A stretch of DNA of 64,000 nt, taken from the NCBI RefSeq assembly GCF_900115265.1, contig NZ_FOVU01000018.1, forward strand, positions 1-64,000. Reading direction: 5' to 3'. Origin of the DNA: Bradyrhizobium sp. Ghvi. GTDB taxonomy: Bacteria > Pseudomonadota > Alphaproteobacteria > Rhizobiales > Xanthobacteraceae. The notes below the pieces were generated by a model. That model was not told the origin of the DNA. It saw nothing but the letters and a program-made list of their open reading frames with translations, and did no database searches. The position numbers were made by a program, and so were the translations under genes. Positions within the stretch are counted from its first letter, which is position 1. Each line of letters opens with the position of its first letter. Positions 45,531-54,442 of this stretch are shown piece by piece.

Positions 45531-45862
45531 CTCGATTATTGGCTTCTTGTGATTGTCCTGAAACGAGCGAGAATGCCAAATCAAGCGGCCCCCTGAGGGA
45601 CAGCTCGATAGGCTGGAGTCCTTGGGTCATTTTCGACGGTGTTGGCAGAGATCGAGGGCTGGTTGTTTTCCGCTCCTCTCCGTAAGCACCATACAAGCTC
45701 GGGCCAGGAGCATTGCATTGGCCGGGATGCAAGGGCGCCGCGTAGACTATTGGGAGGCGTGCTCAAACGGTCACACGAGCACACGAGCACCTGCCGAATT
45801 CCGATAATCGCCAGTATTCGAACGGAGATGCGTCCGGCGGAAGGGGAATCTACCTTGCGACG

Positions 45863-46018
45863 ATGGCGCCGGACAATCCACCGATCCTTATTTGCAAGGA
45901 ATGTAGGCGGCCTATGGAGTACCTCGCGATACTCCCGGAGATTGCAAACCTGCCCGCCGTATACGCTTACAGATGCTTAGCCTGCCGAAGGGTCGACACG
46001 ATCCCCATCCCGGCGTGA
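45863..46018 (+). CDS. 51-residue zinc-ribbon-like protein
   Basis: Small protein with two CxxC knuckles (ICKEC near residue 11-14 and CLAC near 43-46) and a conserved middle (PMEYLAILPEIANLPAVYAY). Similar short proteins are common in Bradyrhizobium and have no known function. The start has no strong ribosome site; GAAGGGGA lies about 14 nt upstream. A decayed second copy is found at 46625-46772. Confidence 0.6.
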   Translation: MAPDNPPILICKECRRPMEYLAILPEIANLPAVYAYRCLACRRVDTIPIPA

Positions 46019-46251
46019 CAGGGCAGAAATCGGAGGACGTGCTCAAAAAGGCCACGCGACCTGCGTTTTGTCAACGGAACAACAATTTAATGCGCGACGA
46101 AATAATCCTGAAACAATCCGTCGCTCTTATAAGCGCGTCCGGGCAACACATTTCATCCTTAAAAGTATTTCACCCGGGGCTGGATTTACGACACCTATCA
46201 TTTTGACGAGTGGAAAGGGTCGTCCAACATCAGGCGGCCCTTTCTGCTTCG

Positions 46252-46563
46252 CTAGCGCTTCCCCCGGACCAGCAACGCCCAGACCGGCGATGCGCCGTCC
46301 CAACGTCGTAGCCGCCCATAAAACCGCACCCTCAGTCCAGCCGATGTGATGCGCTCCATTACGAGGTGCAGCGCGATCACGTCCCCCTCTGACAGTTCGA
46401 TACATCCGCGCTTGCGCGACCACACAGCCCCCGGAAAATGAAAGAGGTTGGCTTTGAGCCATCGGCCCCCGCGCTCTGACAGCGGTCGCAAGTCCACTTG
46501 TGCGCCGTCCCGAGGCGTCACTCCGACATCAGGCCGGCGAAGCCAATTCGCAATCCATCCCAT
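46252..46563 (-). CDS. hypothetical protein, 103 residues
   Basis: Basic protein with tryptophan- and arginine-rich segments (MGWIANWLRRPDVGV, then ERGGRWLKANLFHF, CIELSEGDVIALHLVMERI). The ATG at 46563 has a GGGGGG ribosome site about 8 nt upstream. I recognise no domain; the profile suggests a small beta-rich fold. Confidence 0.5.
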   Translation of the reverse strand: MGWIANWLRRPDVGVTPRDGAQVDLRPLSERGGRWLKANLFHFPGAVWSRKRGCIELSEGDVIALHLVMERITSAGLRVRFYGRLRRWDGASPVWALLVRGKR

Positions 46564-46624
46564 TGCTCTGCCCCCCCAACGATGATGGCTTGCGCGACGC
46601 GGAATGGATTTGTCAAGTTCGACG

Positions 46625-46772
46625 AAGGGTCAAATAGAGTTGCAGCCCCAGGAGCCTATGGAGTTTCTTGCAGTGCTGCCACACGTTGCAAATCTGCCCG
46701 TCAAAGATCTCTACAGATGCTTGCCGTGACGGAGGGGCGACAGGTCGACAGCATTACCATCCCGCCCGAATA
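46625..46772 (+). pseudogene. decayed second copy of the zinc-ribbon-like gene
   Basis: Reads QEPMEFLAVLPHVANLPVKD and LYRCLP then a stop; the end, VDSITIPPE, is in another frame. It matches the intact copy (PMEYLAILPEIANLP and VDTIPIPA) closely, with the first CxxC lost. It is a duplicate about 760 bp downstream. Confidence 0.65.
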
Positions 46773-46796
46773 GATCGCGCGCGCCTGATTGGGCAC

Positions 46797-46821
46797 GGAA
46801 CCAGTTCGGCATAGTCCCGTT
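46797..46821 (+). promoter_or_regulatory. EcfG-type general-stress promoter
   Basis: GGAAC (46797-46801), a 16-nt spacer and CGTT (46818-46821), an exact match to the alphaproteobacterial sigma-EcfG consensus. The predicted transcription start falls at about 46828, next to the ATG at 46829. Confidence 0.65.
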
Positions 46822-46828
46822 CACGTCG

Positions 46829-47023
46829 ATGACATTCACGGTCGAAATCTACGGGACTGCCTTAGACGGTTCAGACTGGCTAATTCACCGAACGACCGTT
46901 TCGGCAATCAACCAACTTGCAGCGCGCAAGACAGCGGACATCCTGCTAGCCGCGCGCAAGAAGGCCACGCGCGCCAGCGTGCTGAACGAGCAGGGTGAGA
47001 CCATTTACATCATCAATAAGTAA
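46829..47023 (+). CDS. 64-residue protein, probably leaderless and stress-induced
   Basis: Small soluble protein with an apparent beta-alpha pattern (MTFTVEIYGTALDGSDWLIH, then AARKTADILLAARKKATRA and ETIYIIN). No ribosome site precedes the ATG, which sits 8 nt after an EcfG-type promoter; translation from a leaderless mRNA is likely if the promoter works. Function unknown. Confidence 0.6.
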   Translation: MTFTVEIYGTALDGSDWLIHRTTVSAINQLAARKTADILLAARKKATRASVLNEQGETIYIINK

Positions 47024-47509
47024 GAGGCGCGACGGCCCAAGCGCCGTACGGGAGGAGAGGAGAACGGGACGCCGGGGCCGCGAGCGCGCCAACTCGAAGC
47101 GCACCACCCGCCCAACAGGACGACCGCTGCGTCGTTCCTAGGAGAATAACGCTTCGGAAACGACTGTGCACTTTTGGACGCAGGAACTCCGAGACCCGTA
47201 ATTTTTTACCGTGAAAGTTGAACGCCGTCGATTGCGGCGGCCTTTTCGTTTCTGCTCGGCACAATCTCGCAATGACTTGGAGAGCACACTTGTCGCGTAC
47301 GCCTCTGGCGGCCCGACAGAGCCAAAATGTCTATGGCCCGGATTCCAGCCCCAAAGCCCGACGAGCAGTCGGCCCCGCCATGTGTAACAGCATTAGTGGC
47401 GTCGCTGCGCCGTTGCTTGAGCTGGCGCCCGACGGAGGTCCGCTTCTCGCCGATAGCAGGCAGTCAGTGCCTGACTTCCGGATTGCGCCATGATCGGCTG
47501 TGAGCAGTA
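47024..47509. other. no gene recognised
   Basis: About 490 bases between the stress-type small gene and the ABC-binding-protein remnant. No convincing frame or signal. Confidence 0.4.
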
Positions 47510-48177
47510 GCAGCAAAGGAGTCCTTATTCGATCACCTCGTCAGCGAGCAAGCAATGAGGCAGGTATTTCGAGACCAAGCACCTTTGCAGTCTCAAGGTT
47601 TATGAACAGAACAAACTTGGTGGGCTGTTCGACGCACAGATCGGCTGGCTTGGCGCCCTTAAGAATATTGTCCACGTAAGCTAACGCAGCGCCGGTTGAA
47701 ATCATTGATGTCGCTTCATAAGACGTCAGTTCCCCGAGTTGCACAAACTCTTTACCCATAGTCATTATGGGGAGCCGATGCTCTGTTGCGAGATCAACAA
47801 TGCGTCTTCGTTCGGTGTAGAGCATCGGACTTGGAAACACGAGAACAGCGTCAGGGTGCTCGCCGGCAAATGAGGAAATGCTGGATGAAACTCGTCGGGA
47901 CCGTGCACAGCAACACGTCGCAGCTGCACTCCGAGGGTCCGTGCCGCCTCCTCTGTTTCCTTCATCATGCCGGTCATAGTGCGCTCGCCATATGCCCAGG
48001 GTGGAACAAGACGGCGGCCTGCGAAATCGCGGGGGGAGCGCTTCCTTGAGCAAGGCCACGCGCTTTGGGACAAGCTGCGGGCCCAGGAACGTCAAACGTC
48101 AAGCGGGTGATGTTCCCTCCGGGTCGCGCGAGACTGGCGACAGGCCCGTCTCCGGCAGGATCGCCCATCACAGCCAC
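47510..48177 (-). pseudogene. ABC transporter substrate-binding protein (ABC_sub_bind type)
   Basis: Minus-strand remnant of the TrpX-like periplasmic binding protein family. It reads VMGDPAGDGPVASLARPGGN, TFDVPG, GPQLVPKRVALLKEALP, a scrambled middle, HPDAVLVFPSPMLYTERRR, then IVDLATEHRLPIMTMGKEF, AALAYVDNILKGAKPADL and LGLEIPASLLA. The final DEVIE lies after a small indel. Two or three frameshifts and a missing N-terminal third make it non-functional. Confidence 0.8.
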
Positions 48178-48194
48178 AACAACGCATCGGCGAC

Positions 48195-48374
48195 TCAGTG
48201 GTCGTCCAACTGATCAATGGACGTCACTTGAAGACCGGCCGAATCTAGTGCCGCGGCGATTTCTTTCCCGAGCAGCTTGGCTTCCTCGATCCCGATCGGG
48301 CCGGCAGCACGATCCTTGAAGAACTGACAGATCGCAGCGGTGAGGATAGTGTTCAGTTGGTGAGGGTCATCCAT
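48195..48374 (-). CDS. 59-residue hypothetical protein
   Basis: Small helical protein (MDDPHQLNTILTAAICQFFK, then IGIEEAKLLGKEIAAALDSA) starting at the ATG at 48374. It follows the DUF3606 gene by 23 nt on the same strand, so both are probably one transcript. No family known to me. Confidence 0.6.
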   Translation of the reverse strand: MDDPHQLNTILTAAICQFFKDRAAGPIGIEEAKLLGKEIAAALDSAGLQVTSIDQLDDH

Positions 48375-48397
48375 TCCCAGTCCCTCTCCCGAGGCAC

Positions 48398-48616
48398 TTA
48401 CACCAAAGAGGTCGGCTCGTTCAGTCTTGCTTCTGCGGGGGCCGTCTTCTCTAGCGCGACTTCCTTTGCAATCGCCGCCAGCGAGGGGCCGATCTTGTGG
48501 ACAATCCGCGCAAGATCGTCGTCGGTTATCTTAAGGCGCTTTTTCACGGACTTGACCTGCCTCGCATCCGCTAGATCCAGCGTCGTTCTAATCGGGCGCC
48601 GTGGCTTCGTGAGCAT
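48398..48616 (-). CDS. DUF3606-like small protein
   Basis: 72-residue protein whose core (RQVKSVKKRLKITDDDLARI, then HKIGPSLAAIAKEVA) matches the DUF3606 pattern of a helix ending in KKFGVTxEELxxAVxxVG. Such proteins are frequent in stress-responsive loci of alphaproteobacteria; function unknown. The ATG at 48616 has GAGGG about 9 nt upstream. It is the first gene of a two-gene unit. Confidence 0.65.
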   Translation of the reverse strand: MLTKPRRPIRTTLDLADARQVKSVKKRLKITDDDLARIVHKIGPSLAAIAKEVALEKTAPAEARLNEPTSLV

Positions 48617-48830
48617 GACCTGAGACCCTCGTTATACAAACAAGCCTGGCTATTGCCATTTGTTCCTACTTGCCGGAGAAACCTGATCGCGATGCATTCC
48701 CATCGATGCCGGGGTCTGTTCCAGAGCTCAACGCCTTTCAGAAACTTCCTCGGCTCTGGCCTGAGCGCCTTTGTTTGTTGGAGCCGTCGATGAGTCCACG
48801 TCTGCGGCAAGCTTGGTGCACGGGTTCACC

Positions 48831-48858
48831 AAAAAAGCCCCGCACTGCGGGGCTTTTG
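48831..48858 (-). terminator. terminator of the stress-protein operon
   Basis: On the minus strand AAAAGCCCCGCA-GTGCGGGGCTTTTTT forms a strong GC hairpin with T runs. It lies 21 nt past the stop at 48879. A-rich and T-rich flanks make it possibly bidirectional. Confidence 0.9.
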
Positions 48859-48878
48859 TCTTGTCGGTTCTGACGAGC

Positions 48879-49505
48879 CTATCGCCCCCCACCGGTGCCG
48901 TACAGCTCGCGCTCGCGGCCGATGTCCTCCGGAGACAACGGTGGGCTTGCGGCATCGAAGTCACTCCAGCCGGACTTCTGCCAAGCGGAGCTGCGCTCCT
49001 GAAGATTGACGGATCTCTCATGGAGAAGTGCATCGAAGCGTGCGCGATCGTTGTCAGGCACCTTAGCGGAGACGAGCGTGCCGCCCCGGCGAACACCTTC
49101 CGCGTAGCGCGATGCATCTTCCCTAGAGACGCCAGCCTCAGTGAGAGCGCCGACGATCCCGCCTGTGGCCGCACCCGCCGCCGCGCCGGCCGCCGTGGAA
49201 GCAAGCCATCCTGCAGCCACAACCGGTCCCAGACCCGGAATGGCCAACAGGCCAAGGCCGGCAAGAAGGCCGGCCGCGCCTCCGATGCCGGCCCCAATGC
49301 CAGCACCCGCGCCAGCTCCTTCAGCGCGATCGTCAACGCCGTCGCGGTCACGGTCAACTTTACCGCGCTGCGAACTGTACCAATTGTCGGAATTGTTGGC
49401 GACGATGCTGATGTCGGAGTGCGGCACGCCGGCGCTCTCAAGCCGGGTGACCGCCCGCTCGGCATCTGAATAGTTGTCGTAAAGGCGGGAGATGGTGGTC
49501 GTCAT
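48879..49505 (-). CDS. general stress protein 17M/YflT-like protein
   Basis: 208-residue protein with an N-terminal YflT/GsiB-type domain (TISRLYDNYSDAERAVTRLE) and SDISIVANNSDNW. A long Gly/Ala-rich hydrophobic middle follows (GAGAGAGIGAGIGGAAGLLA), then a conserved EAGVSREDASRYAEGVRRGG. The glycine-zipper-like middle suggests membrane association. The ATG at 49505 has AAGGAGC upstream, and the gene follows the secreted PepSY-like gene by 12 nt, so they are an operon. Members of this group respond to desiccation or osmotic stress. Confidence 0.8.
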   Translation of the reverse strand: MTTTISRLYDNYSDAERAVTRLESAGVPHSDISIVANNSDNWYSSQRGKVDRDRDGVDDRAEGAGAGAGIGAGIGGAAGLLAGLGLLAIPGLGPVVAAGWLASTAAGAAAGAATGGIVGALTEAGVSREDASRYAEGVRRGGTLVSAKVPDNDRARFDALLHERSVNLQERSSAWQKSGWSDFDAASPPLSPEDIGRERELYGTGGGR

Positions 49506-49517
49506 GCTATCTGCTCC

Positions 49518-49838
49518 TTATTTCGTGGGATTGACGTTGCCCTGGAAGTCGACGCTGACGTCGGTCTTCGTGCCGGCCTTGTCGGCCTTGCCGCGCCAGA
49601 CCCCTTCGTTGTCCTTTTGCAGGCCGGAGACGTTGGAATATCCCGCGCCTTCGATCCGCGATTTCGCCTGGCCCTCGGTGAAGCTGTTGCGGCCCGAGAC
49701 CGGCGCGTTCGAATTGTTGTTATCGGAGCTGTTGATGGCGTTGTTGCCAGGGCCGCTTTGCGCCGGCTGAGATTGAGCGCCCGCGGGCGCGGCCGCGAGC
49801 AGCAGCAAGGCTGCGGCCAGCAAACTAAGACGTGACAT
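49518..49838 (-). CDS. secreted PepSY-like protein
   Basis: 106-residue periplasmic protein. A signal peptide (SLLAAALLLLAAAPAGAQS) follows the ATG at 49838, which has CAGGAGA 7 nt upstream. The mature part has an Asn/Ser-rich linker and a PepSY-like module (FTEGQAKSRIEGAGYSNV, then GVWRGKADKAGTKTDVSVDF, split as GVWRGKADK and TKTDVSVDFQG). First gene of the operon with the YflT-like stress protein. Confidence 0.75.
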   Translation of the reverse strand: MSRLSLLAAALLLLAAAPAGAQSQPAQSGPGNNAINSSDNNNSNAPVSGRNSFTEGQAKSRIEGAGYSNVSGLQKDNEGVWRGKADKAGTKTDVSVDFQGNVNPTK

Positions 49839-50406
49839 GTTTTTGTCTCCTGCGACTGATTGTGCGAGCGACAACAAGTGAGAGTCGAATTGGTTGCTAG
49901 TGCGGAAGATGCCGGAGTGCCGCAGCACGGTCGTGCCTGACCGAGCTCGCTAGATCGCGCAGTTAGAAACGCACGACCCGTTTACTTGCCCTGTCACCCC
50001 AGCCAGGGCGACGGCGGCATGCGCGGGAAGGAGGCTGCCTCAGAGACGTGAAGAGACCAATAGAGCGACGCGCGCGACCAGGTTGCGGTGCTTAGAGTCA
50101 CTACGGCAAGGGCCTGTTCGCTGCGTGCCTTGAGTTCTCTGTGATCCATTGTGCCCAACGCCGCGCCCCTCCTCTGGTTTACAGCTTGTCCGACTTCATC
50201 CTGAGACGGTCATCAGGACACTCGCGGAACAACTGACCAGCCAGGAAATGAATACGGAGATTATCCGTGCCGCCGGCTGTTCTGCTCCGGCTCGCGGCAG
50301 GCGGGGGGAGAGCGTGACCGAGAGCGGAGCTTGTGCGATAGCCGACATTACGACCACCTCAGCCTACGAGAGGCTCAGAAGTGTGACACTCTGACTTGTT
50401 CTGCGA
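49839..50406. other. intergenic region, no gene recognised
   Basis: Divergent spacer of about 570 bases between the stress operon and csbD. Open frames exist but have no ribosome sites or family resemblance. Confidence 0.45.
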
Positions 50407-50431
50407 GGAACGACAGCGCCGCGCTTACGTT
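50407..50431 (+). promoter_or_regulatory. EcfG-type promoter of the CsbD gene
   Basis: GGAAC (50407-50411), 16-nt spacer, CGTT (50428-50431). The ATG lies 33 nt downstream, leaving a short leader. CsbD-like genes are typical general-stress regulon members. Confidence 0.7.
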
Positions 50432-50464
50432 GTGCTGGGCTTCCTGACAGCAAAGGACAAGATC

Positions 50465-50656
50465 ATGGACCGTGAACATGTGAAGGGCGCTGCCGACAAG
50501 GCAAAAGGCGCCATCAAACAAGGTGCCGGCAAGCTCGCTGGCGATAAGGACTTGGAAACCGAAGGCAAGATGGATAAGGCCAAGGGGTCCGCCCACAACG
50601 CAGCGGGGGATGTGAAGGACGCTGCGCGGGACGCTACGGACACCCTCAAGAAATAA
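50465..50656 (+). CDS. CsbD-family stress protein
   Basis: 63-residue, Lys/Ala/Asp-rich protein of the CsbD family (HVKGAADKAKGAIKQGAGKL, then GKMDKAKGSAHNAAGDVKDA). The ATG at 50465 has AAGGA 7 nt upstream and an EcfG-type promoter before that. A terminator follows at 50681, so it is a single-gene unit. CsbD proteins accumulate in general stress; their biochemical role is unknown. Confidence 0.92.
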   Translation: MDREHVKGAADKAKGAIKQGAGKLAGDKDLETEGKMDKAKGSAHNAAGDVKDAARDATDTLKK

Positions 50657-50680
50657 GCAGAAGAAGCTAAGTAAAAACTA

Positions 50681-50702
50681 GCCGCCCACGGGCGGCCTTT
50701 TT
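50681..50702 (+). terminator. Rho-independent terminator of the CsbD gene
   Basis: GCCGCCC-ACG-GGGCGGC-type hairpin (GCCGCCCACGGGCGGC) followed by CTTTTT. Confidence 0.9.
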
Positions 50703-51358
50703 GCGACGGTCTAGTTGCTTTGTGGCGGGCGTTCTCCAGAGGCCCTGCAGACGCGCGGCGGTTAATCCGAACAGGGCAGATGAAGTGCCCAACCATGCCG
50801 CCAATCTGATTTAGATCGAGCAGATATTCTCATAGCCTTGAAAGAGGCGAAACATCGACCGATGATGGAGCGCCGCTTTTCCCGAAGCTGCGGACCGAGG
50901 GTTGTAATGGCAAATCCCTGATATCGATGTCGCACATCCTACCGTTGCCCTCCCGCAGCTAGAGCACATGGTCGCCAACTTGATCTCGAGACTGAGAATG
51001 GGCGATCCGCATTCCAGCCACGAACGTAAACGCCGCGAGCTAATGCCGCGCTGAAGAACCGGGAAAAGAGGTTTTTTGATCGTTGGCGAGGCCGTGATCG
51101 TTGGGGTGGACGGCTCGTACGCGATACGCATGAAAGCGCAGATACGCACTCACACGCCAATTTACGAGTCCGTTTCGCGAACAGGTGCGAGAACTTTCGG
51201 CAATTCGCAGGGCGACTGAAGGCCGGTTGTGATTTTGCCGGCGGATCTCGCCAGCGCCGGTCGAAACGGTCCGGAAACAAGATTAGGGCTGAGACGACAT
51301 GAAGTTGAAGCCGGAAGGGCGAATGATTGCCTCCATCTCAAGGGACGGAGAGACACCT
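50703..51358. other. no gene recognised
   Basis: About 650 bases. Frames on the minus strand (50811-51280) are open but arginine/serine-rich and without family resemblance; treated as non-coding. Confidence 0.45.
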
Positions 51359-51517
51359 ATGACCAGCTATCGGAACGCCCGCGCTGTTGCTTTCTCCGCC
51401 GCGGTGATCATGGCTGCCCTCGCGCTTATCCCGCGCCCGGTCAGCTCCGATCTCGGCGCCGGTTGGAAATGCAGTCAGAACGTTCTCATGACGAGCTGCC
51501 GACCGGCTCAGCAATGA
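51359..51517 (+). CDS. small secreted peptide with two cysteines
   Basis: 52-residue protein. A signal-peptide-like segment (AFSAAVIMAALALIPRPVSS) is followed by a short mature part with two Cys (GWKCSQNVLMTSC). The ATG at 51359 follows GGACGGAGAG. It is similar in kind to small exported proteins of Bradyrhizobium. Function unknown. Confidence 0.55.
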   Translation: MTSYRNARAVAFSAAVIMAALALIPRPVSSDLGAGWKCSQNVLMTSCRPAQQ

Positions 51518-51589
51518 CCGATCAGCACCGGCCATAGCCGCACGGCGGGAGAGACTGCTCGAGCGGATTTCATTGTCTTGAGCTTATGT

Positions 51590-51911
51590 TATGCAGCAGT
51601 GCGGCTGGTATTGGCCTGGACGAAAACCTCTAGCACCGGCGAGAGATCGAGCCTTTCATGAGCAGCGCGCTGGGCGAGCGCATCGGCGATGTCCTCTCTC
51701 TTGTCGCGGGGCCAGCCCTCGATGGCGTTGGAGACGACGATCCGCACGGGATAGGCACACAGATTAGGCCGCGTAGCACCGTGTCGCAGTCGGTGTCCTG
51801 CTCGTCAGTCTCGCGCCAGGCGCAGCCGGCGCGCGCGCCGAAATCCTCAAGCACCAGGTAGATGTCACGGTCGAGGCGATCGGCCGGCACGATCGAGGGC
51901 AAGGAACGCAT
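51590..51911 (-). pseudogene. small rhizobial hypothetical protein, frameshifted
   Basis: The ATG at 51911 (GGAG 7 nt upstream) opens MRSLPSIVPADRLDRDIYLV and EDFGARAGCAWRETDEQDTD. The reading then has to shift near 51745 to continue PVRIVVSNAIEGWPRDKRED and IADALAQRAAHERLDLSPVL. Together this is a protein of about 100 residues common in Bradyrhizobium with no known function. A single indel breaks it. Confidence 0.65.
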
Positions 51912-52194
51912 ACGCAAACTCCACACTCCGACCAGAGGCGTAGGTTGGGGAGCCGGGAACGCGAGTCGGGCGCGCAAGTTCCGGACGGGTAATCGAGACA
52001 AATTGGCCCCAGCTCGCAGGGTTAGGTGGGGGCAATGAGCTGGGGCCTCGGGGTCGCCCTTCGGGGAAAGGGCCCCGGGAAAACTCGGCAATCCAGCTGT
52101 CGTTCCTGATGGGTAAACCAAGCGCCGCGGCCTGAAGCCGCGGGTATAAATCCGTACCGGACTGCCAGTCCGGGAACCCAAAATCTGCCGCGCC

Positions 52195-52568
52195 TGAAGG
52201 TCGAGCTGTTCGGCGGTCTTGGTTGCGACGAATTTCATGGTCGCGCGTTGGACAGCCTCGGCGATGGCTTCCGCATCTCGGAAGTCATTCTTCTGCCCCT
52301 TCGAGAAGGGGCGCACGTATTTCGCCGGCATCAGGCGGGCGTCGTGGCCAGGCATTTAGAGCTTCCGGCTGTGATGATGCGCGCCGACGCAGGCCTCCAT
52401 ACCGACCAAGCACGGCGGCAAGTTGGCGAGCCGTGTTTCCAGCTGGCTGCGTGACCACTTCTGCCGCAGCACGATGGCGCCGGGGTGATCATGACTCACG
52501 AGGTGGAACGAGTCCTTGCCGATATCGATGCCGATCACGGCGATCGCTGTGTTGAGGTTCTGAGACAT
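52195..52568 (-). pseudogene. IS110-family transposase, N-terminal remnant
   Basis: Starts MSQNLNTAIAVIGIDIGKDS with the first catalytic Asp of the DEDD RuvC-like domain, then SFHLVSHDHPGAI and LPPCLVGMEACVGAHH. After a frameshift near 52360 it continues GHDARLMPAKYVRPF and KGQKNDFRDAEAIAEAVQR, with the second acidic site, and stops resembling the family at about 52195. The C-terminal half is missing. Confidence 0.85.
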
Positions 52569-52628
52569 GGCGCGGTCCTTGACTTGAGCGCCCCTTGCCA
52601 GCTTCTCGCACTGGCGGGGCCGGAGCAC

Positions 52629-52946
52629 GGCCGGACCATCCCATTAGCGGATCTCGTCACGTGTCCCTAAAATCGTTCGCATGCACAACTAGCAATCGTC
52701 CCGTTCCACGCGATGGCAGCGCGAACCGCGGTACCTATGCCCAGGTTCAGTTCGAACTTTGCTTCGCCAACATCTCACGCTTGAGCGATGAACGAAAACT
52801 GAGGGAAACCGAGACGTTTTACGGCTGAGCAAAGATCCGTCTAAAGGCACGGTGGAGCAGCAGGCCGCGCTCAAGCTCGAACGCAAGCAGCTTGCATTGC
52901 AAATAGAACGGCAGACAAACGTCTTACGAAAGCGGCACCTTTAATT
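52629..52946. other. no firm gene
   Basis: A short plus-strand run (52845-52942) reads VEQQAALKLERKQLALQIER and could be a fragment of a coiled-coil protein. No start or context supports it. Confidence 0.35.
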
Positions 52947-53180
52947 TTAGCGCCATTCGTTCTCAGGCTCTGTCCCCGCTGGCCGACTGAGCTGCTCCAG
53001 TCCGTCCTCGATCACTCGGAGGTCCTCAAGTACAGCATTTCGGGACGGAGCCGGATCGATGCCCGAGGTGGACTGTAGTGGACCCAGTAATTGGCGCCGA
53101 AGGTCTCGCATATTCTCCAAGGCTCGCCGGTTTCCTAAACGTACATAAGCAGAAACGATCGATTCAATCGATGTTGGCAA
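52947..53180 (-). CDS. 77-residue hypothetical protein with TTG start
   Basis: Small helical protein (IESIVSAYVRLGNRRALENM, then AVLEDLRVIEDGLEQLSRP). The start is the TTG at 53180, decided by an AGGAG ribosome site 7 nt upstream. No family recognised and no close neighbour on this strand. Confidence 0.6.
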   Translation of the reverse strand: MPTSIESIVSAYVRLGNRRALENMRDLRRQLLGPLQSTSGIDPAPSRNAVLEDLRVIEDGLEQLSRPAGTEPENEWR

Positions 53181-53444
53181 TGGGTGGCTCCTAATAGACA
53201 GTTCTAAAATAAGTTGCAGAATAACCGGTTTGAGCTAACCCGCAAGCTCTGCTAACGGGAAGCTGACAGACTGCCTTCAGACACTGGTTCCACGGGACGG
53301 GGCCGATCACGCATTGGCGGCCTGTTCTGGGGGAAGGCCCGCCCGCAAGAGTCCTCCCTCAAACATGTGATCTAATTCATATTGCACTTCGGCAAAGGAG
53401 CGGCAGTTTTGTTTCGTCGAAAGTGACATTGGAGGACGGGTATA

Positions 53445-53657
53445 ATGCCAACGGACAATTGCTTAATTGTTCTCGCCGCGGGAAGACGGTTGGATCTCCT
53501 ACGCGAGGAAGCTTCTCGTATAGCCAAAGAAAACAAAGTGGGCTGGCATACCGACCGCGCCGACATGGGCACGCGCTTTTGCTTCGAGGACGCTAAGGCA
53601 AAAGAGGCCTTCGCGCGCACCTGCGACAACTTCGGCATTTCATGCCGAGACGGCTAG
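53445..53657 (+). CDS. 70-residue hypothetical protein
   Basis: Soluble mixed alpha/beta protein (CLIVLAAGRRLDLLREEASR, then TRFCFEDAKAKEAFARTC). The ATG at 53445 has GGAGG about 10 nt upstream. Three cysteines. No known domain. Confidence 0.65.
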   Translation: MPTDNCLIVLAAGRRLDLLREEASRIAKENKVGWHTDRADMGTRFCFEDAKAKEAFARTCDNFGISCRDG

Positions 53658-53921
53658 CCGGAAAAGAACCCGCCGACCCTTGCGACCAGCGGAAGTTTGA
53701 CGCAGGGCGGGCACCGATCGCTGAATGCTGCCCTGGCATGTCGGCCATCTGCGACGTTACGCGGTGTTTGACGGAAGTCCGCTCACCACGGTAGAGCCGA
53801 CCAGATTTGCTCAACCTGAGTTCTTCGCATTTTGACCCACAAAGTCGAGCCACAACTCCCGACAAATACCGCGCATAGGTTGAGATGCCGACGTGTGCGG
53901 GCGGCAGCGACGACGTGACGT

Positions 53922-54431
53922 CTAAATTCTACGGCTGTCGTAGGCCCAATGTAACAACGCCTGGCGCTGGCGCGGCCGGCAAGTCGGGTCACCCGGTTCG
54001 CAATGCTTCCTGATTTGTGAGACGTGTCGACTCATGCCCTTCCAGCGCCCTATCTGTCGCGCATCTTCCTCAGGCAAGCGCCGGCCCAGGTAGTAGCGGC
54101 AATACCACTGGAACCAGCCCCGCGGATCGTCCGGCTGTATCCAGCCCTTTCTTCGCCACTCCGACAAGCGTTGGCTGGCGTCCACGCCGAAATAGTTCAA
54201 TGAGCAGTCGCGGCCAGAAGGCGAAAGCTTCGCCCGCGCGAACCAATTCGCGGGAAACTCGCGACGACAATCCGTTAGGTATTTGCCGCAGAACACGCCG
54301 AGTTCGAGCATCTGCTTGGGCGTCAAATCGGGCCGGAATTGCGGATCGAAATCGCGGCCGGCCGGCGCAGACAATACATAACGGTAGCCTCTTTGCATCT
54401 TGTCACTCACGATGACAATGCGGCGGCGCAT
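53922..54431 (-). CDS. conserved hypothetical protein downstream of TspO
   Basis: 169-residue soluble protein without a recognised domain, rich in aromatic residues and arginine (DFDPQFRPDLTPKQMLELGV, then GWFQWYCRYYLGRRLPEEDA). The pattern resembles a widespread bacterial hypothetical with several conserved Trp/Tyr. The ATG at 54431 has GGAGG 5 nt upstream, and the gene follows tspO by 11 nt, so they share a transcript. Confidence 0.65.
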   Translation of the reverse strand: MRRRIVIVSDKMQRGYRYVLSAPAGRDFDPQFRPDLTPKQMLELGVFCGKYLTDCRREFPANWFARAKLSPSGRDCSLNYFGVDASQRLSEWRRKGWIQPDDPRGWFQWYCRYYLGRRLPEEDARQIGRWKGMSRHVSQIRKHCEPGDPTCRPRQRQALLHWAYDSRRI

Positions 54432-54442
54432 CCGGCCTCCTG

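Noticed and set aside
44887..45732. 281-codon minus-strand frame over the barrel gene and its terminator
   Set aside because: Runs through a Rho-independent terminator and a well-supported gene on the other strand.
46211..46245. Possible terminator hairpin (AAAGGG...CCCTTT)
   Set aside because: Long loop, partial stem and no T run; not convincing.
48636..48680. GGAAC near the DUF3606 gene as a further EcfG promoter
   Set aside because: The spacing to the nearest GTT is about 19 bases and the CGTT element is not matched; too weak compared with the two exact sites.
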